The notes under the pieces are model-generated. The model was not told the DNA's origin. It searched no databases and worked only from the letters and a program-made list of their open reading frames with translations. This document shows positions 1-10,310 of a stretch of DNA of 64,000 nucleotides, piece by piece. The position numbers were made by a program, and so were the translations under genes. The DNA is from Excoecaria cochinchinensis (lineage: Eukaryota; Streptophyta; Magnoliopsida; Malpighiales; Euphorbiaceae). Positions within the stretch are counted from its first letter, which is position 1. Each line of letters begins with the position of its first letter. The stretch is taken from positions 124,001-188,000 of the forward strand of contig CANTUQ010000348.1 of the NCBI GenBank assembly GCA_947683425.1, read 5' to 3'.

Positions 1-100
1 ACCGGCAGGCTTCCAGTAGCTATTCCAATCAAGTTTTCCCGAATTATTGGACTCGGATCCGAAATTTCACCACTTTTCACGATTTTTCGATTCTGGTGAT

Positions 101-126
101 TTTCCCTAGGGGTACCCCTAGGGAAA
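101..126. repeat. 26-bp palindrome in each monomer (first copy shown)
   Basis: TTT, then the 20-base core CCCTAGGGGTACCCCTAGGG, then AAA reads identically on both strands, centred on a KpnI site with an AvrII site (CCTAGG) in each arm. The same element lies at +111 to +136 of essentially every monomer of both families, so it recurs every 167 or 176 bp. Variants cluster in it: CCCTTAGGG, CCCTAAGGG, CCCAAGGGG, TACCGCTAGGG, TACGCCTAGGG, TACTCCTAGGG and CCCTCGGGG. It is the most GC-rich part of the monomer and could form a hairpin or cruciform. That structure is inferred. Confidence 0.95.
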
Positions 127-324
127 TCCGTAAAAATTCCGACGAAGCCGATTCTCGATGCGTTGTGACCGGCAGGCTTCCAGTAGCTATTCCAATCAAG
201 TTTTTCCGAATTATTGGACTCGGATCCGAAATTTCACCACTTTTTACGATTTTTTGATTCTGGTGATTTTCCCTAAGGGTACCCCTAGGCAAATCCGTAA
301 AAATTCCGACGAAGCCGATTCTCG

Positions 325-2700
325 ATGCGTTGTGAACGGCAGGCTTCCAGTAGCTATTCCAATCAAGTTTTCCCCGAATTATTGGACTCGAATCCGAAAT
401 GTCACCACTTTTTACGATTTTTCAATTCTGGTGATTTTCCCTAGGGGTACCCCTAGGGAAATCCGTAAAAATTCGTCGGATCCCGACGAAGCCGATTCTC
501 GATGCGTTGTGACCGGCAGGCTTCCAGTAGCTATTCCAATCAAGTTTTCCCGAATTATTGGACTCGAATCCGAATTTTCACCACTTTTTACGATTTTTCG
601 ATTCTGGTGATTTTCCTAGGGGTACCCCTAGGGAAATCCGTAAAAATTCCGACGAAGCCGATTCTCGATGCGTTGTGACCGGCAGGCTTCCAGTAGCTAT
701 TCCAATCAAGTTTTCCCGAATTATTGGACTTGGATCCGAAATTTCACCACTTTTTACGATTTTTTGATTCTGGTGATTTTCCTTAGGGGTACCCCCTAGA
801 GAAATCCGTAAAAATTCCTCAGATCCCGACGAAGCCGATTCTCGATGCGTTGTGACCGGCAGGCTTCCAATAGCTATTCGAATCAAGTTTTCCCGAATTA
901 TTGGACTCGGATCCGAAATTTCATCACTTTTTACGATTTTTCGATTCTGGTGATTTTCCCTGGGGTACCCCTAGGGAAATCCGTAAAAATTCGTCGGATC
1001 CCGACGAAGCCGATTCTCGATGCGTTGTGACCGGCAGGCTTCCAGTAGCTATTCCAATCAAGTTTTCCCGAATTATTGGACTCGGATCCGAAATTTCACC
1101 ACTTTTTACGATTTTTCGATTCTGCTGATTTTCCCTAGGGGTACCCCTAGGGAAATCCGTAAAAATTCCGACGAAACCGATTCTCGATGAGTTGTGACCG
1201 GCAGGCTTCCAGTAGCTATTCCAATCAAGTTTTCCCGAATTATTGGACTCGGATCCGAAATTTCACCACTTTTTACGATTTTTCGATTCTGGTGATTTTC
1301 CCAAGGGGTACCCCTAGGGAAATCCATAAAAATTCCGACGAAGCCGATTCTCGATGCGTTGTGACCGGCAGGCTTCCAGTAGCTATTCCAATCAAGTTTT
1401 CCCGAATTATTGGACTCGGATCCGAAATTTCACCACTTTTTACGATTTTTCGATTCTGATGATTTTCCCTAGGGGTACCCCTAGGGAAATCCGTAAAAAT
1501 TCCGACGAAACCGATTCTCGATGTGTTGTGACCGGCAGGCTTACAGTAGCTATTCCAATAAAGTTTTCCCGAATTATTGGACTCGGATCCGAAATTTCAC
1601 CACTTTTTACGATTTTTCGATTCTGGTGATTTTCCCTAGGGGTACCCCTAGGGAAATCCGTAAAAATTCGTCAGATCCCGACGAAGCCGATTCTCGATGC
1701 GTTGTGACCGGCAGGCTTCCAGTAGCTATTACAATCAAGTTTTCCCGAATTATTGGACTTGGATCCGAAATTTCACCACTTTTTATGATTTTTCGATTCT
1801 GCTGATTTTCTCTAGGGGTACCCCTAGGGAAATCCGTAAAAATTCGTCAGATCCCGACGAAGGCGATTCTCGATGCGTTGTGACCGGCAGGTTTCCAGTA
1901 GCTATTCCAATCAAGTTTTCCCGAATTATTGGACTCGGATCCGAAATTTCACCACTTTTTACGATTTTTCGATTCTGCTGATTTTCCCTAGGGGTACCCC
2001 TAGGGAAATCCGTAAAAATTCGTCAGATCCCGACGAAGCCGATTCTCGATGCGTTGTGACCGGCAGGCTTCCAGTAGCTATTCCAATCAAGTTTTCCCGA
2101 ATTATTGGACTCGGATCCTAAATTTCACCACTTTTTACGATTTTTCGATTCTGGTGATTTTCCCTAGGGGTACCCCGAGGAAATCCGTAAAAATTCGTCG
2201 GATCCCGACGAAGCCGATTCTCGATGCGTTGTGACCGGCAGGCTTCCAGTAGCTATTCCAATCAAGTTTTCCCGAATTATTGGACTCGGATCCGAAATTT
2301 CACCACATTTTACGATTTTTCGATTCTGGTGATTTTCCCTAGGGGTACCCCTAGGCAAATCCGTAAAAATTCCGACGAAGCCGATTCTCGATGCGTTGTG
2401 ACCGGCAGGCTTCCAGTAGCTATTCCAATCAAGTTTTCCCGAATTATTGGACTCGGATCCGAAATTTCACCACTTTTTACGATTTTTCGATTCTGGTGAT
2501 TTTCCCTAGGGGTACCCCTAGGGAAATCCGTAAAAGTTCGTCAGATCCCGACGAAGCCGATTCTCGATGCGTTGTGACCGGCAGGCTTCCAGTAGCTATT
2601 CCAATCAAGTTTTCCCGAATTATTGGACTCGGATCCGAAATTTCACCACTTTTTACGATTTTTCGATTCTGGTGATTTTCCCTAGGGGTACCCCTAGGGA
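325..2700 (+). repeat. Block copied again at about 19,258-21,330 (offset about 18.9 kb)
   Basis: A run of linked private variants recurs in the same order about 18.9 kb downstream. These are GAAATGTCACC (about 394 and 19,330), GACTTGGATCC (about 728 and 19,661), ATTCGAATC (about 868 and 19,800), a lost A in the left palindrome arm (961 and 19,893), GATGAGTTGTG (1187 and 20,119), CCATAAAAATT (about 1324 and 20,256), GGCAGGTTTCC (about 1888 and 20,653) and CACCACATTTT (about 2302 and 21,068). The offset is 18,932-18,933 up to 1354/20,286 and 18,765-18,766 afterwards. The downstream copy has therefore lost one short monomer near 20,286-20,462. Its monomer there combines the start of the 1354 unit with the end of the 1521 unit. 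Confidence 0.85.
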
Positions 2701-2742
2701 AATCCGTAAAAATTCGTCAGATCCCGACGAAGCCGATTCTCG

Positions 2743-5700
2743 ATGCGTTGTGACCGGCAGGCTTCCAGTAGCTATTCCAATCAAGTTTTCCCGAATTATT
2801 GGACTCGGATCCGAAATTTCATCACATTTTACGATTTTTCGATTCTGGTGATTTTCCCTAGGGGTACCCCTAGGCAAACCGTAAAAATTCCGACGAAGCC
2901 GATTCTCGATGCGTTGTGACCGGCAGGCTTCCAGTAGCTATTCCAATCAAGTTTTCCCGAATTATTGGACTCGGATCCGAAATTTCACCACTTTTTACGA
3001 TTTTTCGATTCTGGTGATTTTCCCTAGGAGTACCCCTAGGGAAATCCGTAAAATTCGTCAGATCCCGACGAAGCCGATTCTCGATGCGTTGTGACCGCAG
3101 GCTTCCAGTAGCTATTCCAATCAAGTTTTCCCGAATTATTGGACTCGGATCCGAAATTTCACCACTTTTTACGATTTTTCGATTCTGGTGATTTTCCCTA
3201 GGGGTACCCCTAGGGAAATCCGTAAAAATTCGTCAGATCCCGACGAATCCGATTCTCGATGCGTTGTGACCGGCAGGCTTCCAGTAGCTATTCCAATCAA
3301 GTTTTCCCGAATTATTGGACTCGGATCCGAAATTTCACCACTTTTTACGATTTTTCGATTCTGGTGATTTTCCCTAGGGGTACCCCTAGGGAAATCCGTA
3401 AAAATTCGTCGGATCCCGACGAAGCCTATTCTCGATGCGTTGTGACCGGCAGGCTTCCAGTAGCTATTCCAATCAAGTTTTCCCGAATTATTGGACTCGG
3501 ATCCGAAATTTCACCACTTTTCACGATTTTTCGATTCTGGTGATTTTCCCTAGGGGTACCCCTAGGGAAATCCGTAAAAATTCCGACGAAGCCGATTCTC
3601 GATGCGTTGTGACCGGCAGGCTTCCAGTAGCTATTCCAATCAAATTTTTCCGAATTATTGGACTCGGATCCGAAATTTCACCACTTTTTACGATTTTTCG
3701 ATTCTGGTGATTTTCCCTAGGGGTACCCCTAGGCAAATCCGTAAAAATTCCGACGAAGCCGATTCTCGATGCGTTGTGACCGGCAGGCTTCCAGTAGCTA
3801 TTCCAATCAAGTTTTCCCGAATTATTGGACTCGGATCCGAAATTTCACCACTTTTTACGATTTTTCGATTCTGGTGATTTTCCCTAGGGGTACCCCTAGG
3901 GAAATCCGTAAAAATTCGTCAGATCCCGACGAAGCCGATTCTCGATGCGTTGTGACCGGCAGGCTTTTAGTAGCTATTCCAATCAAGTTTTCCCGAATTA
4001 TTGGACTCGGATCCGAAATTTCACCACTTTTTACGATTTTTCAATTTTGGTGATTTTTCCTAGGGGTACCCCTAGGGAAATCCGTAAAAATTCGTCGGAT
4101 CCCGACGAAGCCGATTCTCAATGCGTTGTGACCGGCAGGCTTCCAGTAGCTATTCCAATCAAGTTTTACCGAATTATTGGACTCGGATCCGAAATTTCAC
4201 CACTTTTTACGATTTTTCGATTCTGCTGATTTTCCCTAGGGGTACCCCTAGGGAAATCCGTAAAAATTCCGACGAAGCCGATTCTCGATGCGTTGTGACC
4301 GGCAGGCTTCCAGTAGCTATTCCAATCAAGTTTTCCCGAATTATTGGACTCGGATCCGAAATTTCACCACTTTTCACGATTTTTCGATTCTGGTGATTTT
4401 CCCTAGGGGTACCCCTAGGGAAATCCGTAAAAATTCCGACGAAGCCGATTCTCGATGCGTTGTGACCGGCAGGCTTCCAGTAGCTATTCCAATCAAGTTT
4501 TTCCGAATTATTGGACTCGGATCCGAAATTTCACCACTTTTTACGATTTTTCGATTCTGGTGATTTTCCCTAGGGGTACCCCTAGGGAAATCCGTAAAAA
4601 TTCGTCAGATCCCGACGAAGCCGATTCTCGATGCGTTGTGACCGGCAGGCTTCCAGTAGCTATTCCAATCAAGTTTTCCCGAATTATTGGACTCGAATCC
4701 GAAATTTCATCACATTTTACGATTTTTCGATTCTGGTGATTTTCCCTAGGGGTACCCCTAGGCAAACCGTAAAAATTCCGACGAAGCCGATTCTCGATGC
4801 GTTGTGACCGGCAGGCTTCCAGTAGCTATTCCAATCAAGTTTTCCCGAATTATTGGACTCGGATCCGAAATTTCACCACTTTTTACGATTTTTCGATTCT
4901 GGTGATTTTCCCTAGGGGTACCCCTAGGGAAATCCGTAAAAATTCGTCAGATCCCGACGAAGCCGATTCTCGATGCGTTGTGACCGGCAGGCTTCCAGTA
5001 GCTATTCCAATCAAGTTTTCCCGAATTATTGGACTCGGATCCGAAATTTCACCACTTTTTACGATTTTTCGATTCTGGTGATTTTCCCTAGGGGTACCCC
5101 TAGGGAAATCCGTAAAAATTCGTCAGATCCCGACGAATCCGATTCTCGATGCGTTGTGACCGGCAGGCTTCCAGTAGCTATTCCAATCAAGTTTTCCCGA
5201 ATTATTGGACTCGGATCCGAAATTTCACCACTTTTTACGATTTTTCGATTCTGGTGATTTTCCCTAGGGGTACCCCTAGGGAAATCCGTAAAAATTCGTC
5301 GGATCCCGACGAAGCCTATTCTCGATGCGTTGTGACCCGGCAGGCTTCCAGTAGCTATTCCAATCAAGTTTTCCCGAATTATTGGACTCGGATCCGAAAT
5401 TTCCACCACTTTTCACGATTTTTCGATTCTGGTGATTTTCCCTAGGGGTACCCCTAGGGAAATCCGTAAAAATTCCGACGAAGCCGATTCTCGATGCGTT
5501 GTGACCGGCAGGCTTCCAGTAGCTATTCCAATCAAGTTTTTCCGAATTATTGGACTCGGATCCGAAATTTCACCACTTTTTACGATTTTTCGATTCTGGT
5601 GATTTTCCCTAGGGGTACCCCTAGGCAAATCCGTAAAAATTCCGACGAAGCCGATTCTCGATGCGTTGTGACCGGCAGGCTTCCAGTAGCTATTCCAATC

Positions 5701-8243
5701 AAGTTTTCCCGAATTATTGGACTCGGATTCGAAATTTCACCACTTTTACGATTTTTCGATTCTGGTGATTTTCCCTAGGGGTACCCCTAGGGAAATCCGT
5801 AAAAATTCGTCAGATCCCGACGAAGCCGATTCTCGATGCGTTGTGACCGGCAGGCTTTTAGTAGCTATTCCAATCAAGTTTTCCCGAATTATTGGACTCG
5901 GATCCGAAATTTCACCACTTTTTACGATTTTTCAATTTTGGTGATTTTTCCTAGGGGTACCCCTAGGGAAATCCGTAAAAATTCGTCGGATCCCGACGAA
6001 GCCGATTCTCAATGCGTTGTGACCGGCAGGCTTCCAGTAGCTATTCCAATCAAGTTTTACCGAATTATTGGACTCGGATCCGAAATTTCACCACTTTTTA
6101 CGATTTTTCGATTCTGCTGATTTTCCCTAGGGGTACCCCTAGGGAAATCCGTAAAAATTCCGACGAAGCCGATTCTCGATGCGTTGTGACCGGCAGGCTT
6201 CCAGTAGCTATTCCAATCAAGTTTTCCCGAATTATTGGACTCGGATCCGAAATTTCACCACTTTTCACGATTTTTCGATTCTGGTGATTTTCCCTAGGGG
6301 TACCCCTAGGGAAATCCGTAAAAATTCCGACGAAGCCGATTCTCGATGCGTTGTGACCGGCAGGCTTCCAGTAGCTATTCCAATCAAGTTTTTCCGAATT
6401 ATTGGACTCGGATCCGAAATTTCACCACTTTTTACGATTTTTCGATTCTGGTGATTTTCCCTAGGGGTACCCCTAGGGAAATCCGTAAAAATTCGTCAGA
6501 TCCCGACGAAGCCGATTCTCGATGCGTTGTGACCGGCAGGCTTCCAGTAGCTATTCCAATCAAGTTTTCCCGAATTATTGGACTCGGATCAGAAATTTCA
6601 TCACATTTTACGATTTTTCGATTCTGGTGATTTTCCCTAGGGGTACCCCTAGGCAAACCGTAAAAATTCCGACGAAGCCGATTCTCGATGCGTTGTGACC
6701 GGCAGGCTTCCAGTAGCTATTCCAATCAAGTTTTCCCGAATTATTGGACTCGGATCCGAAATTTCACCACTTTTTACGATTTTTCGATTCTGGTGATTTT
6801 CCCTAGGGGTACCCCTAGGGAAATCCGTAAAAATTCGTCAGATCCCGACGAAGCCGATTCTCGATGCGTTGTGACCGGCAGGCTTCCAGTAGCTATTCCA
6901 ATCAAGTTTTCCCGAATTATTGGACTCGGATCCGAAATTTCACCACTTTTTACGATTTTTCGATTCTGGTGATTTTCCCTAGGGGTACCCCTAGGGAAAT
7001 CCGTAAAAATTCGTCAGATCCCGACGAATCCGATTCTCGATGCGTTGTGACCGGCAGGCTTCCAGTAGCTATTCCAATCAAGTTTTCCCGAATTATTGGA
7101 CTCGGATCCGAAATTTCACCACTTTTTACGATTTTTCGATTCTGGTGATTTTCCCTAGGGGTACCCCTAGGGAAATCCGTAAAAATTCGTCGGATCCCGA
7201 CGAAACCTATTCTCGATGCGTTGTGACCGGCAGGCTTCCAGTAGCTATTCCAATCAAGTTTTTCCGAATTATTGGACTCGGATCCGAAATTTCACCACTT
7301 TTACGATTTTTCGATTCTGGTGATTTTCCCTAGGGGTACCCCTAGGCAAATCCGTAAAAATTCCGACGAAGCCGATTCTCGATGCGTTGTGACCGGCAGG
7401 CTTCCAGTAGCTATTCCAATCAAGTTTTCCCGAATTATTGGACTCGGATCCGAAATTTCACCACTTTTTACGATTTTTCGATTCTGGTGATTTTCCCTAG
7501 GGGTACCCCTAGGGAAATCCGTAAAAATTCGTCAGATCCCGACGAAGCCGATTCTCGATGCGTTGTGACCGGCAGGCTTTTAGTAGCTATTCCAATCAAG
7601 TTTTCCCGAATTATTGGACTCGGATCCGAAATTTCACCACTTTTTACGATTTTTCAATTTTGGTGATTTTTCCTAGGGGTACCCCTAGGGAAATCCGTAA
7701 AAATTCGTCGGATCCCGACGAAGCCGATTCTCAATGCGTTGTGACCGGCAGGCTTCCAGTAGCTATTCCAATCAAGTTTTACCGAATTATTGGACTCGGA
7801 TCCGAAATTTCACCACTTTTTACGATTTTTCGATTCTGCTGATTTTCCCTAGGGGTACCCCTAGGGAAATCCGTAAAAATTCCGACGAAGCCGATTCTCG
7901 ATGCGTTGTGACCGGCAGGCTTCCAGTAGCTATTCCAATCAAGTTTTCCCGAATTATTGGACTCGGATCCGAAATTTCACCACTTTTCACGATTTTTCGA
8001 TTCTGGTGATTTTCCCTAGGGGTACCCCTATGGAAATCCGTAAAAATTCCGACGAAGCCGATTCTCGATGCGTTGTGACCGGCAGGCTTCCAGTAGCTAT
8101 TCCAATCAAGTTTTTCCGAATTATTGGACTCGGATCCGAAATTTCACCACTTTTTACGATTTTTCGATTCTGGTGATTTTCCCTAGGGGTACCCCTAGGG
8201 AAATCCGTAAAAATTCGTCGGATCCCGACGAAGCAGATTCTCG
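2743..8243 (+). repeat. 11-monomer higher-order repeat, three copies
   Basis: Three consecutive blocks start at 2743, 4631 and 6522. Each opens with a monomer carrying TTTCATCACATTTT and the lost base in TAGGCAAACCG (2871, 4759, 6650). Fixed later positions carry GAAGCCTATTC (GAAACCTATTC in the third copy), TTTTCACGA, CTAGGCAAATCC, GGCTTTTAGTAGC (about 3964, 5855, 7577), CAATTTTGG, TCTCAATGCG and TTTTACCGAATT. Spacing is 1,888 and then 1,891 bp, the latter equal to six 176s plus five 167s. The third copy is only 1,722 bp because the TTTTCACGA monomer and its neighbour are merged near 7216-7382, which removes one unit, as unequal exchange would. Confidence 0.88.
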
Positions 8244-9272
8244 ATGCGTTGTGACCGGCAGGCTTCCAGTAGCTATTCCAATCAAGTTTTCCCGAATTAT
8301 TGGACTCGGATCCGAAATTTCACCACTTTTCACGATTTTTCGATTCTGGTGATTTTCCCTAGGGGTACCCCTAAGGAAATCCGTAAAAATTCCGACGAAG
8401 CCGATTCTCGATGCGTTGTGACCGGCAGGCCTCCAGTAGCTATTCCAATCAAGTTTTTCCGAATTATTGGACTCGGATCCGAAATTTCACCACTTTTTAC
8501 GATTTTTCGATTCTGGTGATTTTCCCTAAGGGTACCCCTAGGCAAATCCGTAAAAATTCCGACGAAGCCGATTCTCGATGCGTTGTGAACGGCAGGCTTC
8601 CAGTAGCTATTCAAATCAAGTTTTCCCGAATTATTGGACTCGGATCCGAAATTTCACCACTTTTTACGATTTTTCGATTCTGGTGATTTTCCCTAGGGGT
8701 ACCCCTAGGGAAATACGTAAAAATTCGTCAGATCCCGACGAAGCCGATTCTCGATGCGTTGTGACCGGCAGGCTTCCAGTAGCTATTCCAATCAAGTTTT
8801 CCCGAATTATTGGACTCGGATCCGAAATTTCACCACTTTTTACGATTTTTCAATTTTGGTGATTTTTCCTAGGGGTACCCCTAGGGAAATCCGTAAAAAT
8901 TCGTCGGATCCCGACGAAGCCGATTCTCGATGCGTTGTGACCGGCAGGCTTCCAGTAGCTATTCCAATCAAGTTTTCCCGAATTATTGGACTCGGATCCT
9001 AAATTTCACCACTTTTTACGATTTTTCGATTCTGCTGATTTTCCCTAGGGGTACCCCTAGGGAAATCCGTAAAAATTCCGACGAAGCCGACTCTCGATGC
9101 GTTGTGACCGGCAGGCTTCCAGTAGCTATTCCAATCAAGTTTTCCCGAATTATTGGACTCGGATCCGAAATTTCACCACTTTTTACGATTTTTCGATTCT
9201 GGTGATTTTTCCTAGGGGTACCCCTAGGGAAATCCGTAAAAATTCGTCAGATCCCGACGAAGCCGATTCTCG

Positions 9273-9448
9273 ATGCGTTGTGACCGGCAGGCTTCCAGTA
9301 GCTATTCCAATCAAGTTTTCCCGAATTATTGGACTCGGATCCGAAATTTCACCACTTTTTACGATTTTTCGATTCTGGTGATTTTCCCTAGGGGTACCCC
9401 TAGGGAAATCCGTAAAAATTCGTCGGATCCCGACGAAGCCGATTCTCG
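9273..9448 (+). repeat. Reference long monomer, family A (176 bp)
   Basis: Example of the long family A unit, used here as the coordinate frame (+1 is the A of ATGCGTTGTG). In order it holds GGCAGGCTTCC (+14), ATTCCAATCAAG (+32), TTCCCGAATTATTGG (+46), GGACTCGGATCCG (+59), AAATTTCACCAC (+72) and two T5 tracts starting 9 bp apart (+84 and +93). TGGTGA follows at +104, the palindrome at +111 to +136 and the dyad TTCGTC(A/G)GATCCCGACGAA at +147 to +165. Where +153 is G, the dyad has perfect 8-bp arms around ATC; where it is A, one pair is mismatched. Long family A monomers with G at +153 carry two BamHI sites (GGATCC). Confidence 0.95.
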
Positions 9449-9976
9449 ATGCGTTGTGACCGGCAGGCTTCCAGTAGCTATTCCAATCAAGTTTTCCCGA
9501 ATTATTGGACTCGGATCCGAAATTTCACCACTTTTTACGATTTTTCGATTCTGGTGATTTTCCCTAGGGGTACCCCTAGGGAAATCCGTAAAAATTCGTC
9601 GGATCCTGACGAAGCCGATTCTCGATGCGTTGTGACCGGCAGGCTTCCAGTAGCTATTCCAATCAAGTTTTCCCGAATTATTGGACTCGGATCCGAAATT
9701 TCACCACTTTTTACGATTTTTCGATTCTGGTGATTTTTCCTAGGGGTACCCCTAGGGAAATCCGTAAAAATTCGTCAGATCCCGACGAATCCGATTCTCG
9801 ATGCGTTGTGACCGGCAGGCTTCCAGTAGCTATTCCAATCAAGTTTTCCCGAATTATTGGACTCGGATCCGAAATTTCACCACTTTTTACGATTTTTCGA
9901 TTCTGGTGATTTTCCCTAGGGGTACCCCTAGGGAAATCCGTAAAAATTCGTCGGATCCCGACGAAGCCTATTCTCG

Positions 9977-10143
9977 ATGCGTTGTGACCGGCAGGCTTCC
10001 AGTAGCTATTCCAATCAAGTTTTCCCGAATTATTGGACTCGGATCCGAAATTTCACCACTTTTCACGATTTTTCGATTCTGGTGATTTTCCCTAGGGGTA
10101 CCCCTAGGGAAATCCGTAAAAATTCCGACGAAGCCGATTCTCG
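9977..10143 (+). repeat. Reference short monomer, family A (167 bp)
   Basis: Example of the short family A unit. It lacks the 9 bases (GTCAGATCC or GTCGGATCC in long copies) that otherwise follow the AAAAATTC stretch, so it reads ATTCCGACGAAGCC. Family A marks seen here are GGCAGGCTTCC, ATTCCAATCAAG, GGATCCGAAATTTC and, at the end, GCCGATTC. This copy also carries the TTTTCACGA variant instead of TTTTTACGA. That variant recurs at set positions in several higher-order blocks and usually sits in short monomers. The 26-bp palindrome is complete. Confidence 0.95.
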
Positions 10144-10310
10144 ATGCGTTGTGACCGGCAGGCTTCCAGTAGCTATTCCAATCAAGTTTTTCCGAATTAT
10201 TGGACTCGGATCCGAAATTTCACCACTTTTTACGATTTTTCGATTCTGGTGATTTTCCCTAGGGGTACCCCTAGGCAAATCCGTAAAAATTCCGACGAAG
10301 CCGATTCTCG

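Noticed and set aside
101..126. Telomere-like repeats, because CCCTAGGG resembles CCCTAAA/TTTAGGG
   Set aside because: The motif occurs once per monomer inside a palindrome and never in short tandem runs.
380..400. RNA polymerase III B box, since GGACTCGAATCC resembles GGTTCGAATCC (possible tRNA-derived SINE)
   Set aside because: Most monomers read GGACTCGGATCC, a poorer match. No A box lies at the right distance upstream, and T5 tracts about 20 bp downstream would end any transcript.
9318..9350. Heat-shock elements, since TTCCCGAA and GAAATTTC fit two-unit HSF patterns
   Set aside because: Each has only two pentamers rather than three or more, and family B lacks the second one. Such short patterns are expected by chance.
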